A stretch of DNA of 64,000 bases from Mesorhizobium sp. B2-3-4 (GTDB lineage Bacteria > Pseudomonadota > Alphaproteobacteria > Rhizobiales > Rhizobiaceae), in the NCBI RefSeq assembly GCF_006442315.1, contig NZ_VFVY01000005.1, forward strand, positions 186,001 to 250,000, given 5' to 3'. Positions 56,516 to 64,000 of this stretch are shown here, one piece after another. The position numbers and the translations under genes are program-made. Position 1 is the stretch's first letter. Every line of letters starts with the position of its first letter. Under the pieces are notes generated by a model. That model had not been told where the DNA came from. It ran no database searches and saw only the letters and a list, made by a program, of their open reading frames with translations.

Positions 56516-57502
56516 TCACCCGGCAAAGACCCGCTTGGGTTTGAACATGCCTTGCTCGATGGCTCCAATGGCGACCAGCTTGCCGCGCGACGTCGCACAG
56601 GCCTCTTCGGCCTCCACCGGCGCGTCGCGGCCACGAATGATGACCGGATTGCCAAGACGGATCTTGGTCGCGGCGTCGTCGCTGATGGCGATCTGGGGCA
56701 AGCAGTCGAGCGCAGCCGAGGTGTCGACCAGAAGCGTGTCGATGGCGCCGAAGTCGACCGGCCTGGCCGCCGCATCAGCCTGTTCGGCTTCGTCGGCTCC
56801 GTCCGCTTCCTGCCCGTCCGCGGCGCCGAAGCGGGCCGCCTCGAGTTCGGCAATGGTGACGAAATCCTCCGGCGTGAACGGCTCGACCTCGACCCGGCGC
56901 AATTCGCTGATATGGCCGAAGCAACCGAGATCGCGGCCCATGTCGCGGGCCAGCGAGCGCACATAGGTGCCCTTGCCGCATTCGACCTCGAAAATGGTCC
57001 GGTCCGGCTCGTGCGCGACAATATCGAGCCGGCCGATCTCGATCTCGCGCGCCGGGATATCGACCGTCTCGCCGTCACGGGCGAGGTCGTAGGCGCGTTC
57101 GCCCGCGATCTTGATGGCGGAGAATTGCGGCGGCGTCTGCATGATGACGCCGGTGTATTTTCCCAGCAGCGCCCGGACGTCGCTTTCCGACGGGCGCTGA
57201 TCGGCTTCTTTCGTCACCGGACCCTCGAGGTCGTCGGTCGAACGCTCCTGCCCCCAGGCAACGGTGAAGCGGTAGATCTTGGCGCCATCCTGCACGTAGG
57301 GCACGGTCTTGGTGGCCTCGCCGAGCGCGATCGGCAGCATGCCGGAGGCAAGCGGGTCGAGCGTGCCGGCATGGCCGGCCTTTTCGGCCTGAAACAGCCA
57401 TTTGATCTTGGAGACGGCCTCGGTCGAGCCCATGCCGACCGGCTTGTCCAGCACCACCCAGCCGGAGACCGGCCGGCCCTTCTTCTTGCCGCGACGCGCC
57501 AT
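56516..57502 (-). CDS. truB: tRNA pseudouridine synthase B
   Basis: The 328-residue enzyme has the catalytic Asp in [13 protein letters not shown] near residue 43 and family motifs [15 protein letters not shown] and [12 protein letters not shown]. It makes pseudouridine 55 in the T loop of tRNA. The C-terminus carries a PUA-like region with an acidic insertion around residues 220-250. Its ATG overlaps the rbfA stop by one base. Confidence 0.95.
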   Translation of the reverse strand: MARRGKKKGRPVSGWVVLDKPVGMGSTEAVSKIKWLFQAEKAGHAGTLDPLASGMLPIALGEATKTVPYVQDGAKIYRFTVAWGQERSTDDLEGPVTKEADQRPSESDVRALLGKYTGVIMQTPPQFSAIKIAGERAYDLARDGETVDIPAREIEIGRLDIVAHEPDRTIFEVECGKGTYVRSLARDMGRDLGCFGHISELRRVEVEPFTPEDFVTIAELEAARFGAADGQEADGADEAEQADAAARPVDFGAIDTLLVDTSAALDCLPQIAISDDAATKIRLGNPVIIRGRDAPVEAEEACATSRGKLVAIGAIEQGMFKPKRVFAG

Positions 57503-57912
57503 TATTCTTCTTCCTTGTTGTCGTCGCTATCCAGATCGCGCGCCACTTCGGGCGACTTCAGGAGATCGTTGATCCTGGCGAAATTGTCGAATGAGGTATC
57601 TTGCCGGAAGCGGAATTCCGGCATGTACTTCATCTGCCTGAGCGCGCCGGAGACTCGGCCGCGAATGAATTTCGCGTGCTTGTTCAGCGCTTCGATGACG
57701 GCATCGGCATCCCTGGCGCCAAGCGGCGAGACAAAGGCGGTGGCGATCTTCAGATCGGGCGACATGCGCACTTCCGAGACCGAAACGACCGCGTTTTCAA
57801 TCAACGGATCGATGATTTCGCCGCGCTGCAAGGTCTCGGAGAGCGCATGACGCACCTGTTCGCCGACGCGCAGCATGCGCTGGGATGGGCCTGATGTTGT
57901 GGAACGGGGCAT
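57502..57912 (-). CDS. rbfA: Ribosome-binding factor A
   Basis: The 136-residue KH-like protein starts at ATG 57912 ([17 protein letters not shown]), with GAGAAAA upstream. It contains the RbfA core [20 protein letters not shown] and ends with an acidic tail ([11 protein letters not shown]). It acts in late 16S rRNA maturation. It lies between infB and truB. Confidence 0.92.
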   Translation of the reverse strand: MPRSTTSGPSQRMLRVGEQVRHALSETLQRGEIIDPLIENAVVSVSEVRMSPDLKIATAFVSPLGARDADAVIEALNKHAKFIRGRVSGALRQMKYMPEFRFRQDTSFDNFARINDLLKSPEVARDLDSDDNKEEE

Positions 57913-58037
57913 TTTTCTCAATCCTGAAAGCGTGGGGCGCGGGATGGGACCGTGCCGCATGTCTCAAACGGTCATTCCGAACAGGACGGGGGCGGCGGTC
58001 TTTCGACCACCGCCCGGTACCTGCCGGTCGCTCGAAC

Positions 58038-60605
58038 TCAGAGCGTGCGGGTCACCATCTCGACGCGGAAGCACTCGATGACGTCGCCGACGCGCATGTC
58101 CTCGTAGTTCTGGAAGGCCATGCCGCATTCCTGGCCGCCGGGGACTTCCGAAACCTCGTCCTTGAAGCGCTTCAGGGTCTTCAGCGTGCCTTCGTGGATG
58201 ACGACGTTGTCGCGGATCAGGCGAACGCCCGCGCCACGCTCGACCTTGCCTTCGGTGACACGGCAGCCGGCGATCTTGCCGACCTTGGTGATGTCGAAGA
58301 TCTCGAGGATCTCGGCATTGCCTATGAAGGTTTCGCGACGCTCCGGCGACAGCAGGCCCGACAGAGCCGCCTTCACGTCATCCACGAGGTTGTAGATGAT
58401 CGAGTAGTAGCGGATCTCGATGCCCGCGGCAGCGGCGGCGGCACGCGCCTGGACATTGGCGCGAACGTTGAAGCCGATGATCGCAGCGCCCGACGTTTCA
58501 GCCAGCGAGACATCGCTTTCGGTGATGGCGCCGGCGCCGGCATGGACGATGCGCGCACGCACTTCGTCGGTGCCCAGCTTGTCGAGCGCGGCGTTGATCG
58601 CCTCGATCGAGCCCTGCACGTCGCCCTTGATGACCAGCGGAAATTCCTTCAGTCCGCTCGTCTGCAACTGCGACATCATCTGTTCGAGCGAGCCGCGCTG
58701 GCCGGCATGTCTGGCGACCGCCTTCTCGCGCGCCAGACGCTGGCGATATTCGGTGATCTCGCGGGCGCGGGCTTCGTTGTTGACCACGGCGAAGCGGTCG
58801 CCTGCCTGCGGCGTTCCCTGAAGGCCGAGCACCTCCACCGGCATCGCCGGCGGCGCTTCCTTGATCTGCTCTCCGCGATCGTTGACCAGAGCGCGGACAC
58901 GGCCCCATTCGTTGCCGGCGACCAGGATGTCGCCCGGCATCAACGTACCGGTCTGCACCAGAACGGTGGCGACAGGGCCACGGCCCTTGTCGAGCTGCGC
59001 CTCGATGACGACGCCCTCGGCGGTACGGTCCGGGTTGGCCTTGAGGTCGAGGATTTCGGCCTGCAGAAGGATCGCTTCGAGCAGCTTGTCGAGGTTGGTT
59101 CCCTTGGTCGCCGACACTTCGACGTCAAGCACTTCACCGCCCATCGATTCGACGAAGACCTCGTGGCGCAGCAATTCCGAACGCACTTTCTGCGGATCGG
59201 CGCCGTGCTTGTCGATCTTGTTGATCGCCACGATGATCGGAACGCCGGCCGCCTTGGCATGGCTGATCGATTCGATCGTCTGCGGCATCACGCTGTCGTC
59301 GGCCGCCACCACCAGGATGGCAATGTCGGTGGCCTGGGCACCGCGGGCGCGCATCGCCGTGAAGGCGGCGTGGCCGGGCGTGTCGATGAAGGTGATCTTC
59401 TGACCGTTCTTCTCGACCTGATAGGCACCGATGTGCTGGGTGATGCCGCCGGCTTCGCCGGAGACGACATTGGCATTGCGGATCGCGTCGAGCAGCGAGG
59501 TCTTGCCGTGATCGACATGGCCCATGATGGTCACGACCGGGGGACGCGACACCAGGTCCTCGGCATTGTCGGCGATGTTGAACAGGCCTTCCTCGATGTC
59601 GGACTCGGCGACGCGGCGGACCGTGTGGCCGAATTCGGTGGCAACCAGTTCGGCCGTATCGGCGTCGATAACGTCACCCGGCTTCAGGATCTGGCCCTGT
59701 TTCATGAAGAACTTGACGACGTCGACCGCACGCTCGGACATGCGCTGCGCCAGTTCCTGGATGGTAATGGTCTCGGGCAGGATCACTTCGCGCATGACCT
59801 TCTCGCGCGGCTCATTATGCATCGCGCGCTTGAACTTCTCCTGGCGGCGGCGCATCGACGACAGCGAACGGGCCCGCGCATCCTCGTCGGAAAGCGCGGA
59901 GTTCAGCGTCAGCTTGCCACGGCGGCGATCTTCCTCGCCCTTGGTCGGCTTGGCCGGACGCGCGACTTCGGGCGTGACCAGGCGACGCACCGGCGCTCCG
60001 GCGCCAGTGCGCTTCGGCTTGACCTCTTCCTCTTCGTCAGATGTCGCGAGCTCAGCGGCCTGCGGCGCACGGCGGCGCGCCTCTTCCTCGGCGCGACGGC
60101 GGGATTCGGCCTCGGTCTGCAACCGTGCCTCTTCCTCGGCCTGGCGGCGCGCGGAATCCTCGCGTTCGCGCTTGCGGCGCTCCTCGTCATCGGCGCGGCG
60201 CTTGGCTTCCTCGGCGGCGCGCTGACGATCTTCGACCTCGCGCACCTTCGAGCCTTCGAGCGCCCTGCGGCGCGCTTCCATTTCGCTGCGCGACAATTCG
60301 TTCAGCACCATGCGCTCGACCGGGGGCGGCGGAGGCGGGGCCTTCGGCGCTTCCTGCACCACGGGCGCGGCCGCCACCGGCGGCTTCGGCGTGAAGACAG
60401 GCATGGGGGCAGCGGCGACCGGCTCCGGCTTGTCGCCAGGCATCGAGAATTTGCGCTTCTTGGTTTCGACGACGACCTGCTTGGTGCGGCCGTGCGAGAA
60501 ATTCTGGCGCACGGTGCCCTGCTCCATGCCGGGGCGCTTCAGCGTCAAGGTCTTCTTCGGCGTCACACTCAGCGTATTGTCGTCGCCCGATTTCGTATCG
60601 CTCAT
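58038..60605 (-). CDS. infB: Translation initiation factor IF-2
   Basis: The 855-residue GTPase has a long charged N-terminal region rich in Arg, Glu and Ala (about 60-250), then the G domain with [15 protein letters not shown] (near 362), DTPGHAAF and NKIDKHGA. Domains II to IV follow to the C-terminus. IF-2 delivers fMet-tRNA to the 30S subunit. Its ATG overlaps the stop of the ylxR gene by four bases. Confidence 0.96.
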   Translation of the reverse strand: MSDTKSGDDNTLSVTPKKTLTLKRPGMEQGTVRQNFSHGRTKQVVVETKKRKFSMPGDKPEPVAAAPMPVFTPKPPVAAAPVVQEAPKAPPPPPPVERMVLNELSRSEMEARRRALEGSKVREVEDRQRAAEEAKRRADDEERRKREREDSARRQAEEEARLQTEAESRRRAEEEARRRAPQAAELATSDEEEEVKPKRTGAGAPVRRLVTPEVARPAKPTKGEEDRRRGKLTLNSALSDEDARARSLSSMRRRQEKFKRAMHNEPREKVMREVILPETITIQELAQRMSERAVDVVKFFMKQGQILKPGDVIDADTAELVATEFGHTVRRVAESDIEEGLFNIADNAEDLVSRPPVVTIMGHVDHGKTSLLDAIRNANVVSGEAGGITQHIGAYQVEKNGQKITFIDTPGHAAFTAMRARGAQATDIAILVVAADDSVMPQTIESISHAKAAGVPIIVAINKIDKHGADPQKVRSELLRHEVFVESMGGEVLDVEVSATKGTNLDKLLEAILLQAEILDLKANPDRTAEGVVIEAQLDKGRGPVATVLVQTGTLMPGDILVAGNEWGRVRALVNDRGEQIKEAPPAMPVEVLGLQGTPQAGDRFAVVNNEARAREITEYRQRLAREKAVARHAGQRGSLEQMMSQLQTSGLKEFPLVIKGDVQGSIEAINAALDKLGTDEVRARIVHAGAGAITESDVSLAETSGAAIIGFNVRANVQARAAAAAAGIEIRYYSIIYNLVDDVKAALSGLLSPERRETFIGNAEILEIFDITKVGKIAGCRVTEGKVERGAGVRLIRDNVVIHEGTLKTLKRFKDEVSEVPGGQECGMAFQNYEDMRVGDVIECFRVEMVTRTL

Positions 60606-61252
60606 TCCATATCCTCTGCGGCGTCATCTTCATCAGCAACGGCCGCAAGCATTGCCAGATCGTCCGGGGTACCGCCCCGATATCGGTCGAGCGCAACCAT
60701 GCGCTTCTCAACCGCCTTACCCGCGTCTCCCGCGAGGACGGCAGCATGTATCACATTTGTACCCCCCAATGCCAAGCTCAACTCGGCCTCGGAGAAAAGT
60801 TTGTAGGCAAGGGTGGAAGGGCCGCCCATATGGACGGTCGCCCGCCTGGCCTGGCTGATCTTGCGCACCCCGTCGTCGGACGCTTCATTGGCGTGGAGCA
60901 CGAAAAGCGCCAGTCCGGAGCGCACCGCGCTCTCGACCTTGGTGGCGCCCAGCGCGATCGCGCCTGCCTTGCGGGTAAGACCCAGCATGCCGAGCGCGGA
61001 TTTGGAGAGCAACCCGTCGACCATGCCGCCCAGATCGGGGGGCACGACCACCTGTGCCTTGAAGGCGCGGGCAAAAAGGTTCCTGGCCGCCGCCTTGTCG
61101 ATATGTAGGCGGTCGGCAGTGACCCAGCAACCGCGGCCGGGCAGATTTCTCTTGAGATCGGGAACGACGGCCGAATCCGGGCCGACGACGAACCGGATCA
61201 GCTCATCCGGTTCGGCCTGCTTGCGGGTAACGATGCAGGTGCGATCGTTCAT
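60602..61252 (-). CDS. YlxR (DUF448) RNA-binding protein fused to L7Ae-like domain
   Basis: The 216-residue protein starts at ATG 61252; a TTG three codons earlier is possible. Residues 1-75 are the YlxR domain ([18 protein letters not shown] and [10 protein letters not shown]). The rest, about 95-185, matches a ribosomal L7Ae/L30e fold ([20 protein letters not shown]). The two-domain form is common between nusA and infB in alphaproteobacteria and probably binds RNA during ribosome assembly or transcription. Confidence 0.85.
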   Translation of the reverse strand: MNDRTCIVTRKQAEPDELIRFVVGPDSAVVPDLKRNLPGRGCWVTADRLHIDKAAARNLFARAFKAQVVVPPDLGGMVDGLLSKSALGMLGLTRKAGAIALGATKVESAVRSGLALFVLHANEASDDGVRKISQARRATVHMGGPSTLAYKLFSEAELSLALGGTNVIHAAVLAGDAGKAVEKRMVALDRYRGGTPDDLAMLAAVADEDDAAEDME

Positions 61253-61290
61253 CTCGTCCAAGGGCGGGTTCTGTGCGATGCGGTTTCACC

Positions 61291-62886
61291 TCACGCACCA
61301 ACGGCTTCGTCGGCCGATGCTTCCTCGGCTGCAAGCTCGTCCTCGGAAATCCAGCCGGCCTTGAGGCGGGCGGCAAGCACCATCTGCTCGGCGTCGGCGC
61401 GCGAAACGCCGTGATTGGCCAGCACGCCAGGATACACTTTGGTCTCGCCGTCCTTGCGTTCCTTCCAGCCGGTCAGGTCGTCGGCGGCATAGCCGGCGAA
61501 ATCCTCGATGGTCTTCACGCCATCCTCGCCCAGCGTCACCATCATGGCGGTGGTGATGCCGGGGATGTCGCGCAGCTCGTCCTCGACGCCCAGCGCCTTG
61601 CGCTTCTCGTCATGCTCGGCTTCGATCTTCTCCAGATATTCGCGGGCGCGGGTCTGGATTTCCGACGCGGTATCGTCGTCGAAGCCGTCGATCGAGGCGA
61701 TCTCGCCGGCATCGACATAGGCGACTTCCTCGACGCTGGTAAAACCTTCCGAAGCCAGCACCTGGCCGACCATCTCGTCGACGTCGAGGGCTTCCATGAA
61801 CAGCGCCGAACGCTCGACGAATTCCTTCTGGCGGCGCTCGGATTCCTCGGCCTCGGTCAGGATGTCGATATCCCAGCCGGTCAACTGCGAGGCAAGCCGC
61901 ACGTTCTGGCCGCGACGGCCGATGGCCAGCGACAGCTGATCGTCGGGAACCACCACTTCGATGCGTTCCGCGTCCTCGTCGAGCACGACCTTGGCGACTT
62001 CCGCCGGCTGCAGCGCATTGACGATGAAGGAGGCGGCCGAAGGCGACCACGGAATGATGTCGATCTTTTCGCCCTGCAATTCGCCGACGACGGCCTGAAC
62101 GCGGCTGCCGCGCATGCCCACGCAGGCGCCGACCGGATCGATCGAGCTATCGCGCGAGATGACGGCGATCTTGGCGCGCGAGCCGGGGTCGCGGGCGACC
62201 GACTTGATCTCGATGATACCGTCATAGATTTCCGGCACTTCCATGGTGAACAGCTTGGCCATGAATTGCGGATGGGTGCGCGACAGGAAGATCTGCGGGC
62301 CGCGCTGTTCGCGGCGCACGTCGTAGACATAGGCGCGGACACGGTCGCCATATTTGTAGTTTTCGCGCGGGATCAGTTCGTCGCGGCGGATGATCGCCTC
62401 GCCACGGCCGAGATCGACGATGACATTGCCATATTCGACGCGCTTGACGGTGCCGTTGACGATCTCGCCGATACGGTCCTTGTATTCGTCGTACTGGCGG
62501 TCGCGCTCGGCCTCGCGCACCTTCTGCACGATGACCTGCTTGGCCGACTGCGCGGCGATGCGGCCGAAATCCATCGGCGGCAGCTGTTCGGCGATGAAGT
62601 CGCCGAGCTGGGCGTCGGGGTTGCGCTCACGGGCCGAGGAAATGGCGATCTGGGTGGCGTAGTCGTCGACCTTTTCGACCACTTCCATCAGCCGCTGCAG
62701 CTTCATCTCGCCGGTGTTCGGGTTGATGTCGGCGCGGATGTTGGTCTCCTGGCCATAACGCGAACGCGCCGCCTTCTGGATCGCATCGGCCATGGCGGCG
62801 ATGACGATCGACTTGTCGATCGACTTTTCACGCGCGACCGCATCGGCAATCTGCAGCAGTTCAAGTCTGTTGGCGCTTACAACCAT
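61291..62886 (-). CDS. nusA: Transcription termination/antitermination factor NusA
   Basis: The 531-residue protein has an N-terminal polymerase-binding domain (about 1-125), an S1 domain, two KH domains (including VGACVGMRGSRVQAVVGEL near 258) and C-terminal helical repeats with an acidic tail. NusA modulates pausing and rho-dependent termination. It is followed leftward by the ylxR and infB genes. Confidence 0.95.
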   Translation of the reverse strand: MVVSANRLELLQIADAVAREKSIDKSIVIAAMADAIQKAARSRYGQETNIRADINPNTGEMKLQRLMEVVEKVDDYATQIAISSARERNPDAQLGDFIAEQLPPMDFGRIAAQSAKQVIVQKVREAERDRQYDEYKDRIGEIVNGTVKRVEYGNVIVDLGRGEAIIRRDELIPRENYKYGDRVRAYVYDVRREQRGPQIFLSRTHPQFMAKLFTMEVPEIYDGIIEIKSVARDPGSRAKIAVISRDSSIDPVGACVGMRGSRVQAVVGELQGEKIDIIPWSPSAASFIVNALQPAEVAKVVLDEDAERIEVVVPDDQLSLAIGRRGQNVRLASQLTGWDIDILTEAEESERRQKEFVERSALFMEALDVDEMVGQVLASEGFTSVEEVAYVDAGEIASIDGFDDDTASEIQTRAREYLEKIEAEHDEKRKALGVEDELRDIPGITTAMMVTLGEDGVKTIEDFAGYAADDLTGWKERKDGETKVYPGVLANHGVSRADAEQMVLAARLKAGWISEDELAAEEASADEAVGA

Positions 62887-62935
62887 GTTCTTTCTCCCGA
62901 GCCTGTTCGCCAGGCCTTCGCGCCCGGCGGCTCAA

Positions 62936-63583
62936 TCAAATTTCCTGTTCGTGTTCTTCCGTGACGTCCGGTTCGGCATCCTCGGACACATCGTCGTCCG
63001 GCTCGCCACGGCGTTTCTTGGCTTCCTTGCGCGCCCTGTTGTCCTTGGACAACGCATCGCGGATGAGGTCGTCGGTCAGGATCAGGCGCGCTTCGGCAAT
63101 CGTATCGTAAGGCACGCGCACCGTCGGCTCCTCGCCGTAAGCCGCCTTGTCGCGCTCGATCAGCACGTCGGTCTCGCCGGCCTCGGCGATCTTGCCCTTG
63201 AAGCGCTTGCGGTCGGCGACGACGACCGATGTCTCCATTTTCACCAGATGGCCAGTCCACGTCGTGAAATCCGACTTGCGGACCAGCGGCCGGTCGATGC
63301 CGGGCGACGAGACCTCGAGATGATATGCCTTCTCAATCGGATCGTCGACGTCGAGCGCCGGCGACACGGCGCGGCTGACTTCCTCGCAATCCTCGACGGT
63401 CATGGTGCCGTCCTCGCGCTCGGCCATGATCTGCAGCGTCAGCCCGTTCTGGCCGGACAGCCGCACGCGCACAAGGCGGAAGCCGATGCCGCGCAGCACC
63501 GGCTGGATGATCAGCGCGATGCGCGCATCGATGCCGCTTTCGCGGATGATGCGGTCGTCACCTTCGCTTGCCGTTGCCGTCAT
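62936..63583 (-). CDS. rimP: Ribosome maturation factor RimP
   Basis: The 215-residue protein starts at ATG 63583 ([11 protein letters not shown]) with AGGG five bases upstream. The core motif [20 protein letters not shown] is diagnostic. A Lys/Arg then acidic C-terminal tail (about 180-215) is longer than in E. coli. RimP assists 30S assembly. It is the first gene of the nusA-infB operon. Confidence 0.93.
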   Translation of the reverse strand: MTATASEGDDRIIRESGIDARIALIIQPVLRGIGFRLVRVRLSGQNGLTLQIMAEREDGTMTVEDCEEVSRAVSPALDVDDPIEKAYHLEVSSPGIDRPLVRKSDFTTWTGHLVKMETSVVVADRKRFKGKIAEAGETDVLIERDKAAYGEEPTVRVPYDTIAEARLILTDDLIRDALSKDNRARKEAKKRRGEPDDDVSEDAEPDVTEEHEQEI

Positions 63584-63621
63584 TAGGCCCTGTCGTTCTT
63601 TCGAGGCTGTCGGCGGGTAAT

Positions 63622-63653
63622 AAAAAAGAGCGGGACCGGGTGGACCCACTCTT
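63622..63653 (-). terminator. Hairpin with U-tract in rimP leader
   Basis: Read leftward, AAGAGTGGG (from 63653) pairs with CCCGCTCTT ending at 63626 (one G-T wobble), followed by six T. It lies about 39 bases before the rimP start. It could end an upstream transcript or act as an attenuator of the rimP-nusA-infB operon. Confidence 0.75.
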
Positions 63654-63872
63654 CGTCATACCGACCAAGAATTTGAGGCTGATATAGACGAACACGGCCG
63701 CTGTTTCAAGCCCGGCGTGCCAGGCCGGCAAAAGCCCTTAAAGCCCCAGCGTTGCTCCAGGCGCATGGCCCCCATGCGGCAATCCCCCTGTGAGAGCGGG
63801 CGGGGCGCTCCTATTTATTAGCCACGACACGAACAGAACCCGGCGCGCGGTGGCGCGCGAAAGGACAAAATC

Positions 63873-64000
63873 ATGAGCAACCGCAGACTATTCTCCGCCC
63901 TCGGCGACATCTTCACCACATTCGGCAGCGCTGTGGCTGCATCGCGTGCCGTGGAAGCCGGCCGCAAGCCGCGCGCGGACGACCTGCGCAAGCTCGGCAT
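63873..64000 (+). CDS. Partial small rightward gene
   Basis: ATG at 63873 follows AAAGGA by seven bases, and the frame runs off the window after 42 codons. The visible peptide begins MSNRRLFSALGDIFTTFG and contains RAVEAGRKPRADDLRKLG. It resembles short rhizobial proteins of unknown function with a C-terminal basic motif. No function can be assigned. Confidence 0.55.
   Translation, partial: MSNRRLFSALGDIFTTFGSAVAASRAVEAGRKPRADDLRKLG

Noticed and set aside
57885..60806. A rightward open frame of 973 codons opposite infB
   Set aside because: It is a shadow of the high-GC, codon-biased infB gene and has no recognisable domain.

Overview
This 64 kb window looks like core chromosome of a GC-rich alphaproteobacterium of the Hyphomicrobiales (Rhizobiales), most likely Mesorhizobium or a close Phyllobacteriaceae relative. 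The reasons are the gene orders irr-fabA-fabB-fabI, rpsT-dnaA-dnaN-recF and rimP-nusA-ylxR-infB-rbfA-truB, a full rhizobial Tad/Cpa pilus locus, a PodJ-like polarity protein and a rhizobial-type palindromic intergenic repeat. No prophage, insertion sequence, CRISPR array, rRNA or tRNA gene was seen. The genus is an inference; the gene calls rest mainly on protein motifs.

Layout. 1-4.7 kb: the first 30 codons of a leftward gene, then a 1374-residue PodJ-like protein (coiled coil, one membrane helix, Sel1 repeats, peptidoglycan-binding domain). 4.8-13.8 kb: a TauE/SafE exporter with its TIGR02186 partner, an Hsp70-like ATPase, and a LysR regulator divergent from a three-subunit molybdopterin oxidoreductase best matching the cytoplasmic sulfite dehydrogenase SoeABC. 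13.8-21 kb: PdeM phosphoesterase and its DEXH helicase, a RIME-like repeat, an NlpC/P60 peptidase, a small MarR-like protein, an M17 aminopeptidase and an ATP-grasp-like orphan. 21.2-33.3 kb: the Tad/Cpa pilus locus (tadD rightward; tadC, tadB, cpaF, cpaE, cpaD, cpaC, cpaB, cpaA and flp leftward; a free-standing secretin N-domain protein and two TadE-like pseudopilins rightward). 33.3-37.9 kb: an orphan PhnD-like binding protein, deoB, mutM, enoyl-CoA hydratase and rpsT. 37.9-42.8 kb: an 855 bp gap with DnaA boxes, then dnaA, dnaN and recF. 42.8-46.2 kb: MoeB/ThiF, GNAT, 2-hydroxyacid dehydrogenase, SH3 protein and DUF4260. 46.2-49.6 kb: irr divergent from fabA-fabB-fabI. 49.7-52.3 kb: a GGDEF-EAL protein with a degenerate GGDEF motif, and an RsmC-like methyltransferase. 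52.4-63.6 kb: a leftward translation and RNA-decay block (rimP, nusA, ylxR, infB, rbfA, truB, corA, rpsO, pnp). The window ends in the first 42 codons of a small rightward gene.

How the parts connect. The Tad genes encode one machine: pilin, peptidase, secretin, ATPase, platform proteins and minor pilins. I see near-matches to the CtrA box TTAA-N7-TTAAC in front of each presumed Tad transcription unit, in front of podJ and in the dnaA gap, which suggests that polar pilus assembly, polarity and replication share cell-cycle control. The TauE/SafE pair and SoeABC form a plausible sulfite export and oxidation neighbourhood. I found no convincing wholly new system; the most promising leads are the recurring CtrA-like boxes, the free-standing secretin N-domain gene, and the hairpin with a U-tract in the rimP leader.
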